A DNA stretch of 64,000 bases from an uncultured Erythrobacter sp. (lineage in GTDB: Bacteria > Pseudomonadota > Alphaproteobacteria > Sphingomonadales > Sphingomonadaceae): assembly GCA_913061345.1 (NCBI GenBank), contig CAJXTZ010000003.1, positions 10,244-74,243 of the forward strand, given 5' to 3'. The translations under genes and the position numbers were made by a program. Positions 53,772 through 63,121 of this stretch are shown in pieces; the stretch's first letter is position 1; each line of letters begins with the position of its first letter. The notes below the pieces were generated by a model. It was given only the letters and a program-made list of their open reading frames with translations, had not been told where the DNA came from and did no database searches.

Positions 53772-54122
53772 CTACAGCCGGATGCCGATGCGCGGACCAA
53801 ATTGCACCATCAGCAGATATAGCCCCACAGTCAGCGCGCAGCCGAGGGTCAGTGACAGCCAGAAGGGCATCCCGGCGCGCAACATCATCGGGATCGCGAG
53901 GAACATCGGCAGACTGGGCAGGACGAACCAGAATGTGGCCTCGCTATGGCGTGCCATGTTTTCTGTGTCGGGGCGTGCGTGCCACAAGAAGAGCATTCCC
54001 AGAACCGACACTAGTGGCAGGCTTGCTACCAGCGCCGCCATTCCCGGCAGACGTTTCCCGATTTCCGCAATTGCCGCGATCATCGCCCCGGCCAGTGCTG
54101 CCTTGGCGATAATCTGCCACAT
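53772..54122 (-). CDS. DUF3147-family membrane protein
   Basis: 116 residues with four hydrophobic helices (IIAKAALAGAMIAAIAEI, MAALVASLPLVSVLGMLFLW, FWFVLPSLPMFLAIPMML, FWLSLTLGCALTVGLYLLM), the layout of DUF3147 inner-membrane proteins. Its start overlaps the yebC stop by a base. Confidence 0.85.
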   Translation of the reverse strand: MWQIIAKAALAGAMIAAIAEIGKRLPGMAALVASLPLVSVLGMLFLWHARPDTENMARHSEATFWFVLPSLPMFLAIPMMLRAGMPFWLSLTLGCALTVGLYLLMVQFGPRIGIRL

Positions 54123-54868
54123 CAGTCGGAGACCTTCTCCATCACCTCATCAGAGATATCGTAATTGCCCCACACTGTCTGCACATCGTCGTCATCATCG
54201 AGCACGTCCATCAGCTTGAGCAGAGTCGAAGCGTTCTTTTCGTCCATGTCGACGGTGAGGTTGGGCTTCCAGGCCAGCTTCACGGTTTCAGCCTCTCCTA
54301 AAACCTTTTCAAGGTCGGCTGCAACCTGATGAAGATCGTCTGCTGCGGTCCAGATTTCATGGCCGTCTTCCGACGACGCGATGTCTTCCGCACCCGCCTC
54401 CATTGCCGCTTCGAGCACCTTGTCCTCACTGCCTGCGGTGGCAGGATAAAGGATGAAGCCCAGCCGCTCAAACCCGTGAACAACGCTGCCTTCGGTGCCC
54501 AGATTGCCGCCATGTTTGGAAAATGCCGTGCGCACGGCGGTGGCGGTGCGGTTGCGATTGTCTGTCAGCGTTTCCACGATGATCGCGCTGCCACCGGGAC
54601 CATAGCCTTCATAGCGGACCTCTTCGTAATTCTCGTCATCCCCTGCGGTCGCCTTGTCGATGGCGCGCTGGATATTGTCCTTGGGCATGGACTGCGCCTT
54701 GGCGGTATTGACCGCGAGGCGCAGGCGTGGGTTCATGTCCGGATCGGGCGTGCCCATCTTCGCCGCCACCGTGATTTCGCGGGAAAGCTTGGAAAAGAGG
54801 TTGGACCGCTTTTTGTCCTGCGCACCCTTGCGGTGCATGATATTCTTGAATTTGGAATGGCCTGCCAT
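54122..54868 (-). CDS. YebC/PmpR-family protein
   Basis: 248 residues with the family start [20 protein letters not shown] and [20 protein letters not shown] in the middle. The acidic C-terminal region has [16 protein letters not shown]. The family is described as transcriptional regulators and more recently as translation factors for proline-stalled ribosomes. Good conservation. Confidence 0.95.
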   Translation of the reverse strand: MAGHSKFKNIMHRKGAQDKKRSNLFSKLSREITVAAKMGTPDPDMNPRLRLAVNTAKAQSMPKDNIQRAIDKATAGDDENYEEVRYEGYGPGGSAIIVETLTDNRNRTATAVRTAFSKHGGNLGTEGSVVHGFERLGFILYPATAGSEDKVLEAAMEAGAEDIASSEDGHEIWTAADDLHQVAADLEKVLGEAETVKLAWKPNLTVDMDEKNASTLLKLMDVLDDDDDVQTVWGNYDISDEVMEKVSD

Positions 54869-55181
54869 GGGTTTCGCTAGTCTCGAGATTTATTGTGGGA
54901 TTAGCCCTTATCGCAGCATTGCGCTGGGTAGCAACCCGGAGGAAAGACGATTCCGCCGGGATGGGACGACGTCAACATCCCCACAGGCGGCATGCGCTAA
55001 ACGCTAGCGTTTTCGAAGATGTGCTGTGCCTTCGTGCCCGGGCAAGCGGGCATGCGATCACCGAGCTCGATAATCGCGCAGCTAAGGATGTCCGGCAGAT
55101 TTTCCAGCACGGACCCGATCGCCCGGACCGGGCTTCACTTCCGCAATTACTGGCCATCACCCCTGCGGCGCAGCGGGCGCC
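54869..55181. other. Intergenic stretch before yebC
   Basis: 313 bases between the yebC start and the end of the GapR gene, both on the minus strand. I see no ribosome-site-preceded frame and no hairpin with a T run. The yebC promoter should lie here. Confidence 0.6.
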
Positions 55182-55418
55182 TCAACCCATGCCGAGCGCG
55201 GCCTTATAGGTATCGAGAATCATTTCCTGCTCGCTGCGATCATTGGGCTCCATCTTCCGCAGGCGCACAATCTGGCGCATGATCTTGGCATCATATCCTA
55301 CTGCCTTCGCCTCTAGATAGACGTCGCGAATATCATCGGCGATGCCCTTCTTTTCCTCTTCGAGGCGTTCAATGCGCTCGATCAGCAGGCGCAGGCGGTC
55401 GTCGGTGGCTTCGGCCAT
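55182..55418 (-). CDS. DUF2312 protein (GapR-like nucleoid protein)
   Basis: 78 residues: [21 protein letters not shown] then [20 protein letters not shown] and [16 protein letters not shown]. This is the GapR family, which encircles overtwisted DNA in Alphaproteobacteria and supports replication and transcription. Marks the host as alphaproteobacterial. Confidence 0.95.
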   Translation of the reverse strand: MAEATDDRLRLLIERIERLEEEKKGIADDIRDVYLEAKAVGYDAKIMRQIVRLRKMEPNDRSEQEMILDTYKAALGMG

Positions 55419-55664
55419 GGTATAACTCCATAAATGCGAGAATCAGTTGGCCCGTCGTTAGCGGGGCATTCTGGCGCGGTGAAGGCGCTGCATGTCTTCT
55501 CCACGCGATTTTACTCCGCGGGCATCACGCCACATCCCAGCCGCATTGCCCGTTACTTGCACCATGAGGGTCAGAAGAGCGCATTCTGATGGTCGTTGAA
55601 AAGATCCGCTGCGTAGCTGACGCTCAACCGCTGGAACTTAGGTTTCGCCGTCAGCAAGTTTGCC

Positions 55665-55982
55665 CTAGCGAAGATCGGCTGCGTTCTTATGCAGACTGGC
55701 GGCCATCGCCTCAATCTGTTCGCGCGTCGCCTCGCTCTGGCGTGTCGCCTTCCATTCATCCATCGGCATGCCGTGGATCAACTCCCGTGCAGCTGCCTTG
55801 TCACCATCAAACCCCGCGTCGATTATCCAGTCGGACAGGCAATTGCGGCAAAAACCGGCAAGCCCCATCAGCTCTATGTTTTGTGCATCATGGCGATGGC
55901 GCAGATGGCGTACCAGCCGCCGGAATGCCGCGGCCGCCACATCATCGGGCAAGGTGTCGATTGGATCAGGTTGCTCACGCAT
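55665..55982 (-). CDS. DUF1244-domain protein
   Basis: 105 residues from the ATG at 55982 with AAGGA upstream, preferred over a much longer frame that overlaps pyk. Two Cys lie in GFCRNCLSDW (about 44-47), with AAFRRLVRHLRHRHD before and MDEWKATRQSEATREQ after. The family has unknown function and is divergently placed from pyk here. Confidence 0.85.
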   Translation of the reverse strand: MREQPDPIDTLPDDVAAAAFRRLVRHLRHRHDAQNIELMGLAGFCRNCLSDWIIDAGFDGDKAAARELIHGMPMDEWKATRQSEATREQIEAMAASLHKNAADLR

Positions 55983-56051
55983 ACCAATGTGTCCTTGAAC
56001 ATGGTTAGAGGATGCTTGTCTTGTCGCATGCCAATGGCATAGGCACAATGC

Positions 56052-57536
56052 ATGGAACAGCAGCAAAATCCGAGACTCGATCCTCGCGGTCGCAAGGTCA
56101 AGATCCTTGCCACAACCGGGCCAGCCACCGCCAATCCAGATGTGCTCCGCAATTTGTTCCTTGCTGGTGCCGATGCTTTCCGCGTGAATATGAGCCATGG
56201 TGAACATGAGGTCCACGCACAGACAATCGCAAACATCCGCGCGCTGGAACGCGAATTCAGGCGGCCCATCGCAATTCTGGCCGATCTTCAGGGCCCCAAG
56301 CTTCGTGTTGGCAAATTTGCCGATGGCCGTGCCACTATCGCGCATGGTGCCAGCTTCACCTTTGATCGCTCAACTGAACCAGGTAATGCGGCCCGCGTAG
56401 AACTGCCGCATGCAGAGATTTTCAATGTCATCGAGGAAGGTCAACGCCTGCTGGTCAATGACGGGAAAATCCGCCTGCGGGTAAAGTCGGTCAGCGCCGA
56501 TGCCATTGTCTGCAAGGCGGAAGTTGGCGGCGTGATATCGGATCGCAAGGGGGTGAATGTCCCCGATGCCGAAATTCCCATTCCCGCGCTCACCGACAAG
56601 GATCGCCGCGACCTCGCTTTTGCGATGGAGCAGGGTGCCGATTGGATCGGCCTGTCATTTGTCCAGCGCCCCGATGACCTTGCCGAGGCGCGCAAGCTGA
56701 TGATCGGCGCGGACGGAAAGCCGCGCGGCGCGCTTTGTGCCAAGATCGAAAAGCCGCAGGCAATCCATCGCCTGCACGAGATCATTGATCTGGCAGACGG
56801 TATCATGGTCGCGCGCGGCGATCTGGGCGTAGAGCTTAATCCCGAAGAAGTGCCACCGCTGCAGAAGAAAATTGTCAATGCCACCCGCCTGACCGGCAAG
56901 CCAGTTATCGTGGCTACGCAGATGCTCGAATCCATGATTGAAAGCCCTGCGCCAACCCGCGCAGAGGTGTCCGATGTTGCCAACGCCGTCTATGACGGTG
57001 CCGACGCAGTAATGCTCAGCGCAGAAACCGCAGCTGGTGACTGGCCCGAAGAAGCCGTCTTAATGATGGCCAATATCGCAAAACAGGTGGAACAGGACGA
57101 ATCCTACCTGCCCCGCGTGCGCATGCTGGACACCCCGCCTGACGCAACCACTGCCGATGCGCTGGCACATGCCTGCATGACGATTGCCGATACGGTGAAG
57201 ATCAATGCGATTACCGTCTTCACATCATCAGGCAGTTCTGCCCGCCGCGTCGCACGCGAACGGCCGGCTGTTCCTGTCATGGTGCTCACCCCCAGCGATG
57301 AAGTCGGAAGGCGCGTGGCGCTGCTATGGGGCACACATCCCGTCATCACCCGCGACATCGGCAGTTTTGAGGAGATGATCGCCAAGGGTAAACGCATGGC
57401 GCTGCGCCACGGTTTTGGTGGATCGGGCAGCCGACTTGCGGTGATGGCAGGCGTGCCATTCGGCCAGTCCGGCGCCACCAACCTCGTCCACGTGGTTTCG
57501 GTGCAGGGTGACGAATTGAAGAATTACGAAAGCTGA
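56052..57536 (+). CDS. pyk: Pyruvate kinase
   Basis: 494 residues. Features are KVKILATTGPATANPDVLRN, FRVNMSHGEHEVHA, the active-site region GIMVARGDLGVELNPEEV and ATQMLESMIESPAPTRAEVSD (read in parts), and a C-terminal allosteric domain. It converts phosphoenolpyruvate and ADP to pyruvate and ATP. It is the last chromosomal gene before the second island. Confidence 0.97.
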   Translation: MEQQQNPRLDPRGRKVKILATTGPATANPDVLRNLFLAGADAFRVNMSHGEHEVHAQTIANIRALEREFRRPIAILADLQGPKLRVGKFADGRATIAHGASFTFDRSTEPGNAARVELPHAEIFNVIEEGQRLLVNDGKIRLRVKSVSADAIVCKAEVGGVISDRKGVNVPDAEIPIPALTDKDRRDLAFAMEQGADWIGLSFVQRPDDLAEARKLMIGADGKPRGALCAKIEKPQAIHRLHEIIDLADGIMVARGDLGVELNPEEVPPLQKKIVNATRLTGKPVIVATQMLESMIESPAPTRAEVSDVANAVYDGADAVMLSAETAAGDWPEEAVLMMANIAKQVEQDESYLPRVRMLDTPPDATTADALAHACMTIADTVKINAITVFTSSGSSARRVARERPAVPVMVLTPSDEVGRRVALLWGTHPVITRDIGSFEEMIAKGKRMALRHGFGGSGSRLAVMAGVPFGQSGATNLVHVVSVQGDELKNYES

Positions 57537-57609
57537 TCCAGCCGCGGGGCAATAATGGTCCCCTGCCGCCCCAAAGGGCAATGCTGCTTTTCGACGAGAT
57601 GGAAGACAA

Positions 57610-57654
57610 TGGAGCGGGCGAGGCGATTCGAACGCCCGACCCCAACCTTGGCAA
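57610..57654 (-). other. 3' half of tRNA-Gly(GCC): attachment scar of the second island
   Basis: On the minus strand the sequence runs from the anticodon loop TTGCCAA through anticodon stem GGTTG, variable region, T-arm (TTCGAAT loop) and acceptor to CCA at 57612-57610. The anticodon-stem partner CAACC and everything 5' of it are absent; beyond 57654 the sequence is island DNA. The 5' half with a restored 3' end should lie at the island's far end, right of the window. Confidence 0.85.
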
Positions 57655-57785
57655 AACGCCCGTGCGGGATTTTCATGTTTACGCCAGAAATCGCCGCCCT
57701 CCTCTATAGCACTGTTATCACAATATATTATGGAACCATCACTACGTTAGCAGGCCCTGTCCTACGCCAGCATTTCTCTTTGCTT

Positions 57786-57830
57786 GCTTACAATGTGCTT
57801 ACATTGCCATGGCGACTCGCTTGTGTAAGC
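57786..57830. repeat. Arm-type-like repeats upstream of the second integrase
   Basis: GCTTACAATG at 57786-57795, GCTTACATTG at 57797-57806, and an inverted TGTAAGC at 57824-57830. Clustered repeats directly before an integrase gene fit arm-site binding by its DUF4102 domain. Confidence 0.5.
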
Positions 57831-57855
57831 AAATTGCCAGGAAAGGCAGAACGGC

Positions 57856-59115
57856 ATGGGCAAGCTCACAAAACGAAGCGTCGACAACATGGAAATTCCC
57901 GCAAAAGGGCAGGCATTCTTATGGGATGATGAGCTTCGCGGCTTTGGTGTCAGGACGATGCCGTCCGGTCTCAAGGTCTTCGTTCTCCAGTATCGCAATG
58001 ACGAAGGGCGCAGCAGGCGCATTGTGCTGGGACGCCATGGCGTATTGACCGTCGAGCAGGCGAGGAAACAGGCGTTGATCAAACTCGGCGCTGTTGCCGG
58101 GGGAGCTGATCCGGCTGAAGAACGCGCACAGTCCCGGGCTGCAATCACGATCCGTGAGGTTTGCGATTGGTATCTTGAGATCGCAGAGTCTGGTAAACTA
58201 TTGGGTCGGAAACATCGGTCGATAAAAGCTTCGACGCTGGCCATGGATCGCAGCCGTATCGAAACGCACATCAAGCCGTTGATCGGAACCCGGCAGGTCC
58301 GCTCGCTCCGCATGTCCGACATCGAGAAGATGCAGATGGATATCGTTGCCGGTCGAACCGCAAGGAAAAAGCAGGATGGTGGACGCGGAGGGCGGACCAC
58401 AGGTGGTCCCGGTGTTGCGGGCCGGGCCGTCTCCACACTGCATAGCTTGCTCGCTCATGCCATGCGGTATGATATCGTGGAGAACAATCCCGCTGCCGGC
58501 GTTAGGAAAATAGCAGGCAAACCGCGTACCCGGCGATTGAACGCTGAAGAAATACGCGCGCTCGGAAAGGCGATAACGATTGCCGAGCGCAATGGCGAGA
58601 ATCTCACCGGGCTCGTGGCAATCCGGGTGCTCCTTCTCACCGGATATCGGATATCCGAAGTCATCGGGATGAAGCGTAGCTGGCTATTTGCTGAAAGAGG
58701 CTTGGTCCATTTCCCGGATACCAAGACGGACGGCCAGCTCAGGCCGATAGGAAAAGCCGCTATTGCTGTGCTTCAAGCCGTCCCGGAGAAGCGAGGGTTG
58801 CCGCTCTTCTTCCCATCGGATTTCGTTGACCGGCCTTTCTCCGGTGTTCCTGACGTGCTTCGTGCGCTTTGTACAATCGCAAATATCGAAGGCGTCACGC
58901 CGCATGTGCTGCGCCACACCTTTGGAAGTGTCGCGGGTGATATGGGCTTTTCTGAACTGACCATCAAAGGCTTGCTCGGCCACGGAGCGCGCGGATCAAC
59001 GCAGAACTATGTCCATCTCGACGAGGCATTGCGGCTCGCCGTTGATCGGGTGTCGGGAAAAGTCGCGGATCTGATGGATGGAACTGACGTTACAATCCTC
59101 AACGCCGCTGCTTGA
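57856..59115 (+). CDS. int: Tyrosine recombinase/integrase of the tRNA-Gly island
   Basis: 419 residues from the ATG at 57856 (AAAGG upstream). The N-terminal DUF4102 arm-binding domain (MGKLTKRSVDNMEIPAKGQA, FLWDDELRGFGVRTMPSGL) is followed by a catalytic domain with LTGYRISEVIGMKRSW (first Arg), HVLRHTFGSVAGDMG (His-x-x-Arg) and Tyr in GARGSTQNYVHLDE. It is intact and probably active. Target is tRNA-Gly(GCC), from the adjacent tRNA fragment. Confidence 0.94.
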   Translation: MGKLTKRSVDNMEIPAKGQAFLWDDELRGFGVRTMPSGLKVFVLQYRNDEGRSRRIVLGRHGVLTVEQARKQALIKLGAVAGGADPAEERAQSRAAITIREVCDWYLEIAESGKLLGRKHRSIKASTLAMDRSRIETHIKPLIGTRQVRSLRMSDIEKMQMDIVAGRTARKKQDGGRGGRTTGGPGVAGRAVSTLHSLLAHAMRYDIVENNPAAGVRKIAGKPRTRRLNAEEIRALGKAITIAERNGENLTGLVAIRVLLLTGYRISEVIGMKRSWLFAERGLVHFPDTKTDGQLRPIGKAAIAVLQAVPEKRGLPLFFPSDFVDRPFSGVPDVLRALCTIANIEGVTPHVLRHTFGSVAGDMGFSELTIKGLLGHGARGSTQNYVHLDEALRLAVDRVSGKVADLMDGTDVTILNAAA

Positions 59116-59170
59116 CCGGCAGATGCCAAGCGATAGCTGACCATAAATAGACACGATAACTGTGCCAGTT

Positions 59171-59764
59171 CTATGTCTTGAGAGTAGCAATCAACCGCGA
59201 AACATTTGCGAGACATTCTTCAGTGTACCGGGTGAGTGCTTCAAGCCGGCCAGCAGTTGAGGCATCAATGCTTTTTTCCAGTTTCTCCATGAGTTCGCCA
59301 GCATTCGGCAAGATTTCGGATTCCCTGCTTCGTACGAGGTAAAGCCTGTCATTCAGTCGTCCGACGACGTAGCCCAAAATCCTATTATCGGCGCCCGACG
59401 CCAGATTAGAGAAAATGGTGGCGAGGCGTCCGGCGTACGTCGCGTACGGTCGCTGCTCCTTATCTAGCGCTACATTCGGTTCGCCAATCTTGATTGCTTC
59501 TTCGAGCAAAAGACGATTCAACCGCAGCATATCGCGAAGTACCTGCTCGGTGAGAAAAGCCACCCTGAAACCTTCGCCGGGCGTGAGTTCAACCAGACCT
59601 TCCCCGACAAGTTGATTGAGGCAGTCGCGCACCGGCGTCATGCTGACGCCGAATTCGTCCGCCAGACGCATGGCCTCCAGCTTTCCACCTACTGGCCAGG
59701 CTCCATCGAGCAAGGCTTGCTTGAGGCGCAGGTAAGTCGGCTCGAGAACATGAGCCGGGCTCAC
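59171..59764 (-). CDS. GntR-family regulator, copy 1
   Basis: 197 residues from a GTG at 59764, which overlaps the stop of the upstream phyH fragment; longer in-frame versions would run into phyH. The winged-helix domain is LEPTYLRLKQALLDGAWPVG, then MRLADEFGVSMTPVRDCLNQ and LTPGEGFRV. The rest is a helical effector domain, where copy 2 differs more. With its phyH partner broken, it may still be translated or be decaying. Confidence 0.8.
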   Translation of the reverse strand: MSPAHVLEPTYLRLKQALLDGAWPVGGKLEAMRLADEFGVSMTPVRDCLNQLVGEGLVELTPGEGFRVAFLTEQVLRDMLRLNRLLLEEAIKIGEPNVALDKEQRPYATYAGRLATIFSNLASGADNRILGYVVGRLNDRLYLVRSRESEILPNAGELMEKLEKSIDASTAGRLEALTRYTEECLANVSRLIATLKT

Positions 59765-60322
59765 GGCATGCTTCGCTGTGACTGCGCGAACTCCCGAACG
59801 GCCTCTTCCTGATCGGGTCGCAAGGTGTCGGTCGCCTGCGGATATTCGGGGACCTTGTCGCGGAGCAGAACCGAAGGACACTGCCCTTCGTAATTCCCGA
59901 GATTGGGGCGATGCTGCGCGTAACCCGCCAGTTCGGCAAGTTCTGGCGAAAAGCCTCGAGCAACTTGCGGCGGGTAAGCCAGCCAGAGGTTTTCATAGGA
60001 CTTGAGCCAGCCAAGACTGTAGCCGATCACGATGCCCCTGCGAACATCGCTGGTCTTGTTGGCACCGGCCCCATGAACCGTAGAGCCGAGAAAGCATATC
60101 GCATCTCCTGGTTCGCATTCGGCGGAAATGGGTTCGCCGAGCTCATCAAGGGATTCGATCCGCTGCTTGTGCGTGCCGGGATATACCCGCGTTGCACCGT
60201 TGGCGTGCGTGAATTCGGTGAGCGGCCAGATGACGTTGAGGAGATATTCGTGATCGCCTTTGGTGCCGCCCCACATATCGTGGTCGCAATGAGGGACTGC
60301 TCAATTTCGCCCGGATGAATGG
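59761..60322 (-). pseudogene. Truncated and frameshifted phytanoyl-CoA dioxygenase, copy 1
   Basis: The last 171 codons align along their whole length with the intact copy at 61630-62490. Just upstream, one base is missing relative to copy 2 near 60293-60297, which shifts the frame at the Fe-binding HCD motif. Homology stops near 60322, where the integrase pseudogene starts in the opposite direction. About 100 N-terminal codons are lost. The distal His in STVHGAGANKT is still present. Confidence 0.85.
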
Positions 60323-61053
60323 CATGCGGCGGCTCTTTCGCTGGGCGGTCAGTCGCGGCGATGTCGAGCGAAGCCCGATGGAGGGGATGGAAACGCCGTC
60401 AACGGTCAAGCCGCGAGATCGTTGGCTCAATGACAATGAGCTGCGCCTCGTTTGGAATGCGGCTCCTAAATGCCATCCCTGTTTCGGGCCGATCGTTCAC
60501 TTGCTCATCGCCACCGGACAGCGCCGCGAAGAGGTTTCTGGAATGCATTGGCAAGAGCTTGATCGGAGCGAGCGGTTGTGGACTCTTCCAGGCTCGCGAA
60601 CCAAAAAATGGTGAACCCAATTCGATCCTGTTAAACGACCTTGCGATTGCAGAACTGGACCGACAGGCGCGCGGCAACGTTTGGCCGCGCAAAGGCAGGA
60701 TATTTGCAACATCGACCGGAGCGGGTTTCACGGGCTACGCCAAGGGCAAGAAGACGCTTGATAGCGCAATCGAGGCGGAACAGGGGGATCCGTTACCTGC
60801 TTGGCGGTTGCACGATCTGAGACGAACGCTGGCCACAAACTTCCAGCGTCTAGGTGTGCAGTTCGAAGTCACCGAGGCTGTGCTCAACCACGTCGGTGGT
60901 TCGCGTGCAGGGGTTGCTGGAGTCTATCAAAGGCATGATTGGAAGCACGAGAAGCGCGAGGCGTTGGATGACTGGAACAGCCATCTAGAGCAAATCCTGT
61001 CCGCATCAGGCTCATTGAGGAGCGAGAGCAGATCGAACTCTACAGGAAGCTGA
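60323..61053 (+). pseudogene. Integrase pseudogene (C-terminal part, one frameshift)
   Basis: Begins abruptly within a tyrosine-recombinase catalytic domain: LIATGQRREEVSGMHW (first Arg) in one frame, then after six A at 60603-60608 the frame shifts and continues with NSILLNDLAIAELDRQ, HDLRRTLATNFQRLG and LNHVGGSRAGVAGVYQRHDW. One A fewer would restore the frame. Both the N-terminal loss and the frameshift argue it is dead. It overlaps the end of gntR copy 2 on the other strand. Confidence 0.85.
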
Positions 61054-61627
61054 TGAGTTGCGACACCGCCGAGCGGCACTGCTCGTGGTACCTGCGTATC
61101 GCTTCGAGTTGCTCACCTCGAGTTGCTGTTACACTGGCCTCGATCCGATTGAGCATATCAATCGCTTTCGGCAAAACCTGCGGTTCGAGCTTCCTGGCAG
61201 GATGAAGGCGCTCGTTTATCCTCTCGACCAGATGGACGAAATACCCGTTGTCTGATCCGCGCGCGAGACCCAGAAAAGCTGCGGCGAGGCGGTCGGGATA
61301 GGTATCAGAGGAGGGATGATCGTCACTTTGGCCCACCTTCGGCGTATTTTCCGACGATGAAGTTTCGAGGAGCAGCGCGTTCACATCGAGGATATCCCGC
61401 AAAGCTTGCTCGGTTAGAATGGGGACCCGAAACCCTTCTCCGGGCGTCAGGTCGACAAGGCCTTCCCCAACGAGCTGGTTCAGGCTGTCCCGTACGGGCG
61501 TCATGCTCACACCGAAGTCGTCCGCGAGCCTCATTGCCTCCAGTTTCATTCCGCCTCGCCATGCTCCATCCATCAGTGCCCGCTTGAGGCGGCGATAGGT
61601 GGGTTCGAGAACGTGCGCGGGGCTCAC
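61040..61627 (-). CDS. GntR-family regulator, copy 2
   Basis: 195 residues from a GTG at 61627, the same site as in copy 1; a TTG two codons upstream is possible. The DNA-binding half is nearly identical to copy 1 (LEPTYRRLKRALMDGAW, MRLADDFGVSMTPVRDSLNQ, LTPGEGFRV), the effector half is diverged. It follows phyH directly, so it is the third gene of the luxI-phyH-gntR operon and may control it. Confidence 0.88.
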   Translation of the reverse strand: MSPAHVLEPTYRRLKRALMDGAWRGGMKLEAMRLADDFGVSMTPVRDSLNQLVGEGLVDLTPGEGFRVPILTEQALRDILDVNALLLETSSSENTPKVGQSDDHPSSDTYPDRLAAAFLGLARGSDNGYFVHLVERINERLHPARKLEPQVLPKAIDMLNRIEASVTATRGEQLEAIRRYHEQCRSAVSQLISFL

Positions 61628-61629
61628 GG

Positions 61630-62490
61630 TCAATCACGCTGCGCTTCGGCAAATTCGCGAACGGCCTCCTCTTGGTCCGGACGCAGGCCGTCAGTAGCCT
61701 GCGGAAAATCGGACAAATCATCACGCAGAAGCATCGAAGGACATTGGCCCTCATAGTTTCCGAGATTGGGGCGATGCTGAATATAACCTGCCAGCTCGGC
61801 GAGCTCAGGCGAGAAGGTTTTGGCGATCTGGGGCGGATAAGCGAGCCAGAGATTTTCGTAGGGTTTAAGCCAACCGAGGCTGTAGCCAATCACCACACCG
61901 CGTCGGACTGTGTTCGTATGATTTGGCCCGGCACCGTGCACGGTCGATCCAAGGAAGCAGATCGCATCACCCGGCCCGCATTCGGCCACTATCGGATCAT
62001 CGAGCTGATCGAGGCTTTCGATCGCTTGCTTGTGCGTACCGGGATACATCCGCGTTGCGCCGTTTTTAGCGGTGAACTCGGTGAGCGGCCAGATGACGTT
62101 GAGGAGATATTCGTGATCGCTTTTGCGGCCCGCCCACATGTCGTGATCGCAATGCGGAAATTGTTCGATCTCTCCGGGATGTATTGCGATGGCCTGCGCG
62201 ACATTAAGCTGGATCTTGTCGCAGGCATCGCCAAGAATCTCCCGAGCGAGCGCCAGGACCAGAGGCTGGAGCACGAGATCGCCCGCCCATCTTGACCGGA
62301 GTAGCAGTCGCCCGAAACGCTGAGTCCGGTGACCGTAGAAGTTGCCTTTGCCCATCGGCGTTTTCTCGAACGCGTCTTCAAGGTCCGCATTGAGCCCGGC
62401 GATAGTGGCATCAGGCATCAGGCGAGGGATTATGCAGTAGCCATCGGACCGTAGTTGCTCCAGCCATGGGGTGTGCGCTTTGTCGGTCAT
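61630..62490 (-). CDS. Phytanoyl-CoA dioxygenase-family protein (PhyH), luxI partner
   Basis: 286 residues. The Fe(II)/2-oxoglutarate site is visible: HCD in EQFPHCDHDMW (about 118-120), distal His in LGSTVHGAGPNHT (about 187) and Arg in VRRGVVIGYSLGW. Its ATG overlaps the luxI stop by four bases. In sphingomonads a PhyH-type hydroxylase gene is often found beside luxI, where it may hydroxylate the signal or an acyl precursor; this is inference. Confidence 0.9.
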   Translation of the reverse strand: MTDKAHTPWLEQLRSDGYCIIPRLMPDATIAGLNADLEDAFEKTPMGKGNFYGHRTQRFGRLLLRSRWAGDLVLQPLVLALAREILGDACDKIQLNVAQAIAIHPGEIEQFPHCDHDMWAGRKSDHEYLLNVIWPLTEFTAKNGATRMYPGTHKQAIESLDQLDDPIVAECGPGDAICFLGSTVHGAGPNHTNTVRRGVVIGYSLGWLKPYENLWLAYPPQIAKTFSPELAELAGYIQHRPNLGNYEGQCPSMLLRDDLSDFPQATDGLRPDQEEAVREFAEAQRD

Positions 62491-63113
62491 GCGGCCAGCT
62501 CCATGCTGGCATTGGCGACGCGGTATGCCTCGCCGCAGTAGATGCCGGTGCTTTCGAGATCCTCGCGCGTATTTCGACCGATATCAATCTGCAGCGCGAC
62601 CAACTCCTGACCATCGATCATTTCGCCCGGTCCGAGCTGATGGCATTGCCAGCCGAAGTCTGCGATCTGGCGGAACCAAGGCATCGGAGCCACAGCCGTG
62701 TAGCCCGCAATCCCGTTCGCCAAGGCATGGTCGGCCAGCGCAGAGACAAGTTGGTTGCGAGCCTTCCGCCGATCGCCGCGCGGCAGCGTCGGCTCAATGC
62801 AGAAGCGGGTGATCTCGCGGAAATTGCCATGTAATGGCACAGGTCCAGCACACAGATTCGGGAACAGATTTTTGAGAATATGAGGGCCGTCAGACCTCAA
62901 CAACCGCGCCGAAGCCCGGTGTCCGAAATCGTTGGCGGTCAGAACCAGATAGCTGGCTGACGGCGTGTCGAACTGATCGATTTCGTAGGCGTCCTCCAGA
63001 ACGGGCACATCCCAATTGAGGAGGTCAACGAAGACCCGCTTGCGCGCCTCGAACATTACGCGAAGTGCCGGATCGGCGAGACTGGCGCGAATTGCGCCCA
63101 TTTTTTGCTGCAT
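62487..63113 (-). CDS. luxI: Acyl-homoserine-lactone synthase (LuxI family)
   Basis: 208 residues from the ATG at 63113 with AGGTGG upstream. The conserved LuxI residues are seen in ARKRVFVDLLNWDVP (Arg, Phe, Trp), YEIDQFDTPSASYLVL (two Asp), ASARLLRS (Arg), LFPNLC and FREITRFCIEP (Glu, Arg). It makes an acyl-homoserine lactone signal from SAM and an acyl carrier. No luxR is in the window; one may lie to the right or elsewhere. Confidence 0.92.
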   Translation of the reverse strand: MQQKMGAIRASLADPALRVMFEARKRVFVDLLNWDVPVLEDAYEIDQFDTPSASYLVLTANDFGHRASARLLRSDGPHILKNLFPNLCAGPVPLHGNFREITRFCIEPTLPRGDRRKARNQLVSALADHALANGIAGYTAVAPMPWFRQIADFGWQCHQLGPGEMIDGQELVALQIDIGRNTREDLESTGIYCGEAYRVANASMELAA

Positions 63114-63121
63114 TGGGTCCA

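Noticed and set aside
52797..53822. A 341-codon plus-strand frame
   Set aside because: It runs antisense through the ABM protein and ruvC, both of which have recognisable motifs.
55665..56345. A 226-codon version of the DUF1244 gene
   Set aside because: The extension overlaps the start of pyk; the ATG at 55982 has a ribosome site and gives the family's usual length.
60603..60608. Run of six A in the integrase remnant as a programmed frameshift site
   Set aside because: The gene also lacks its N-terminal half, so decay (or a homopolymer error) is a simpler reading than programmed recoding.
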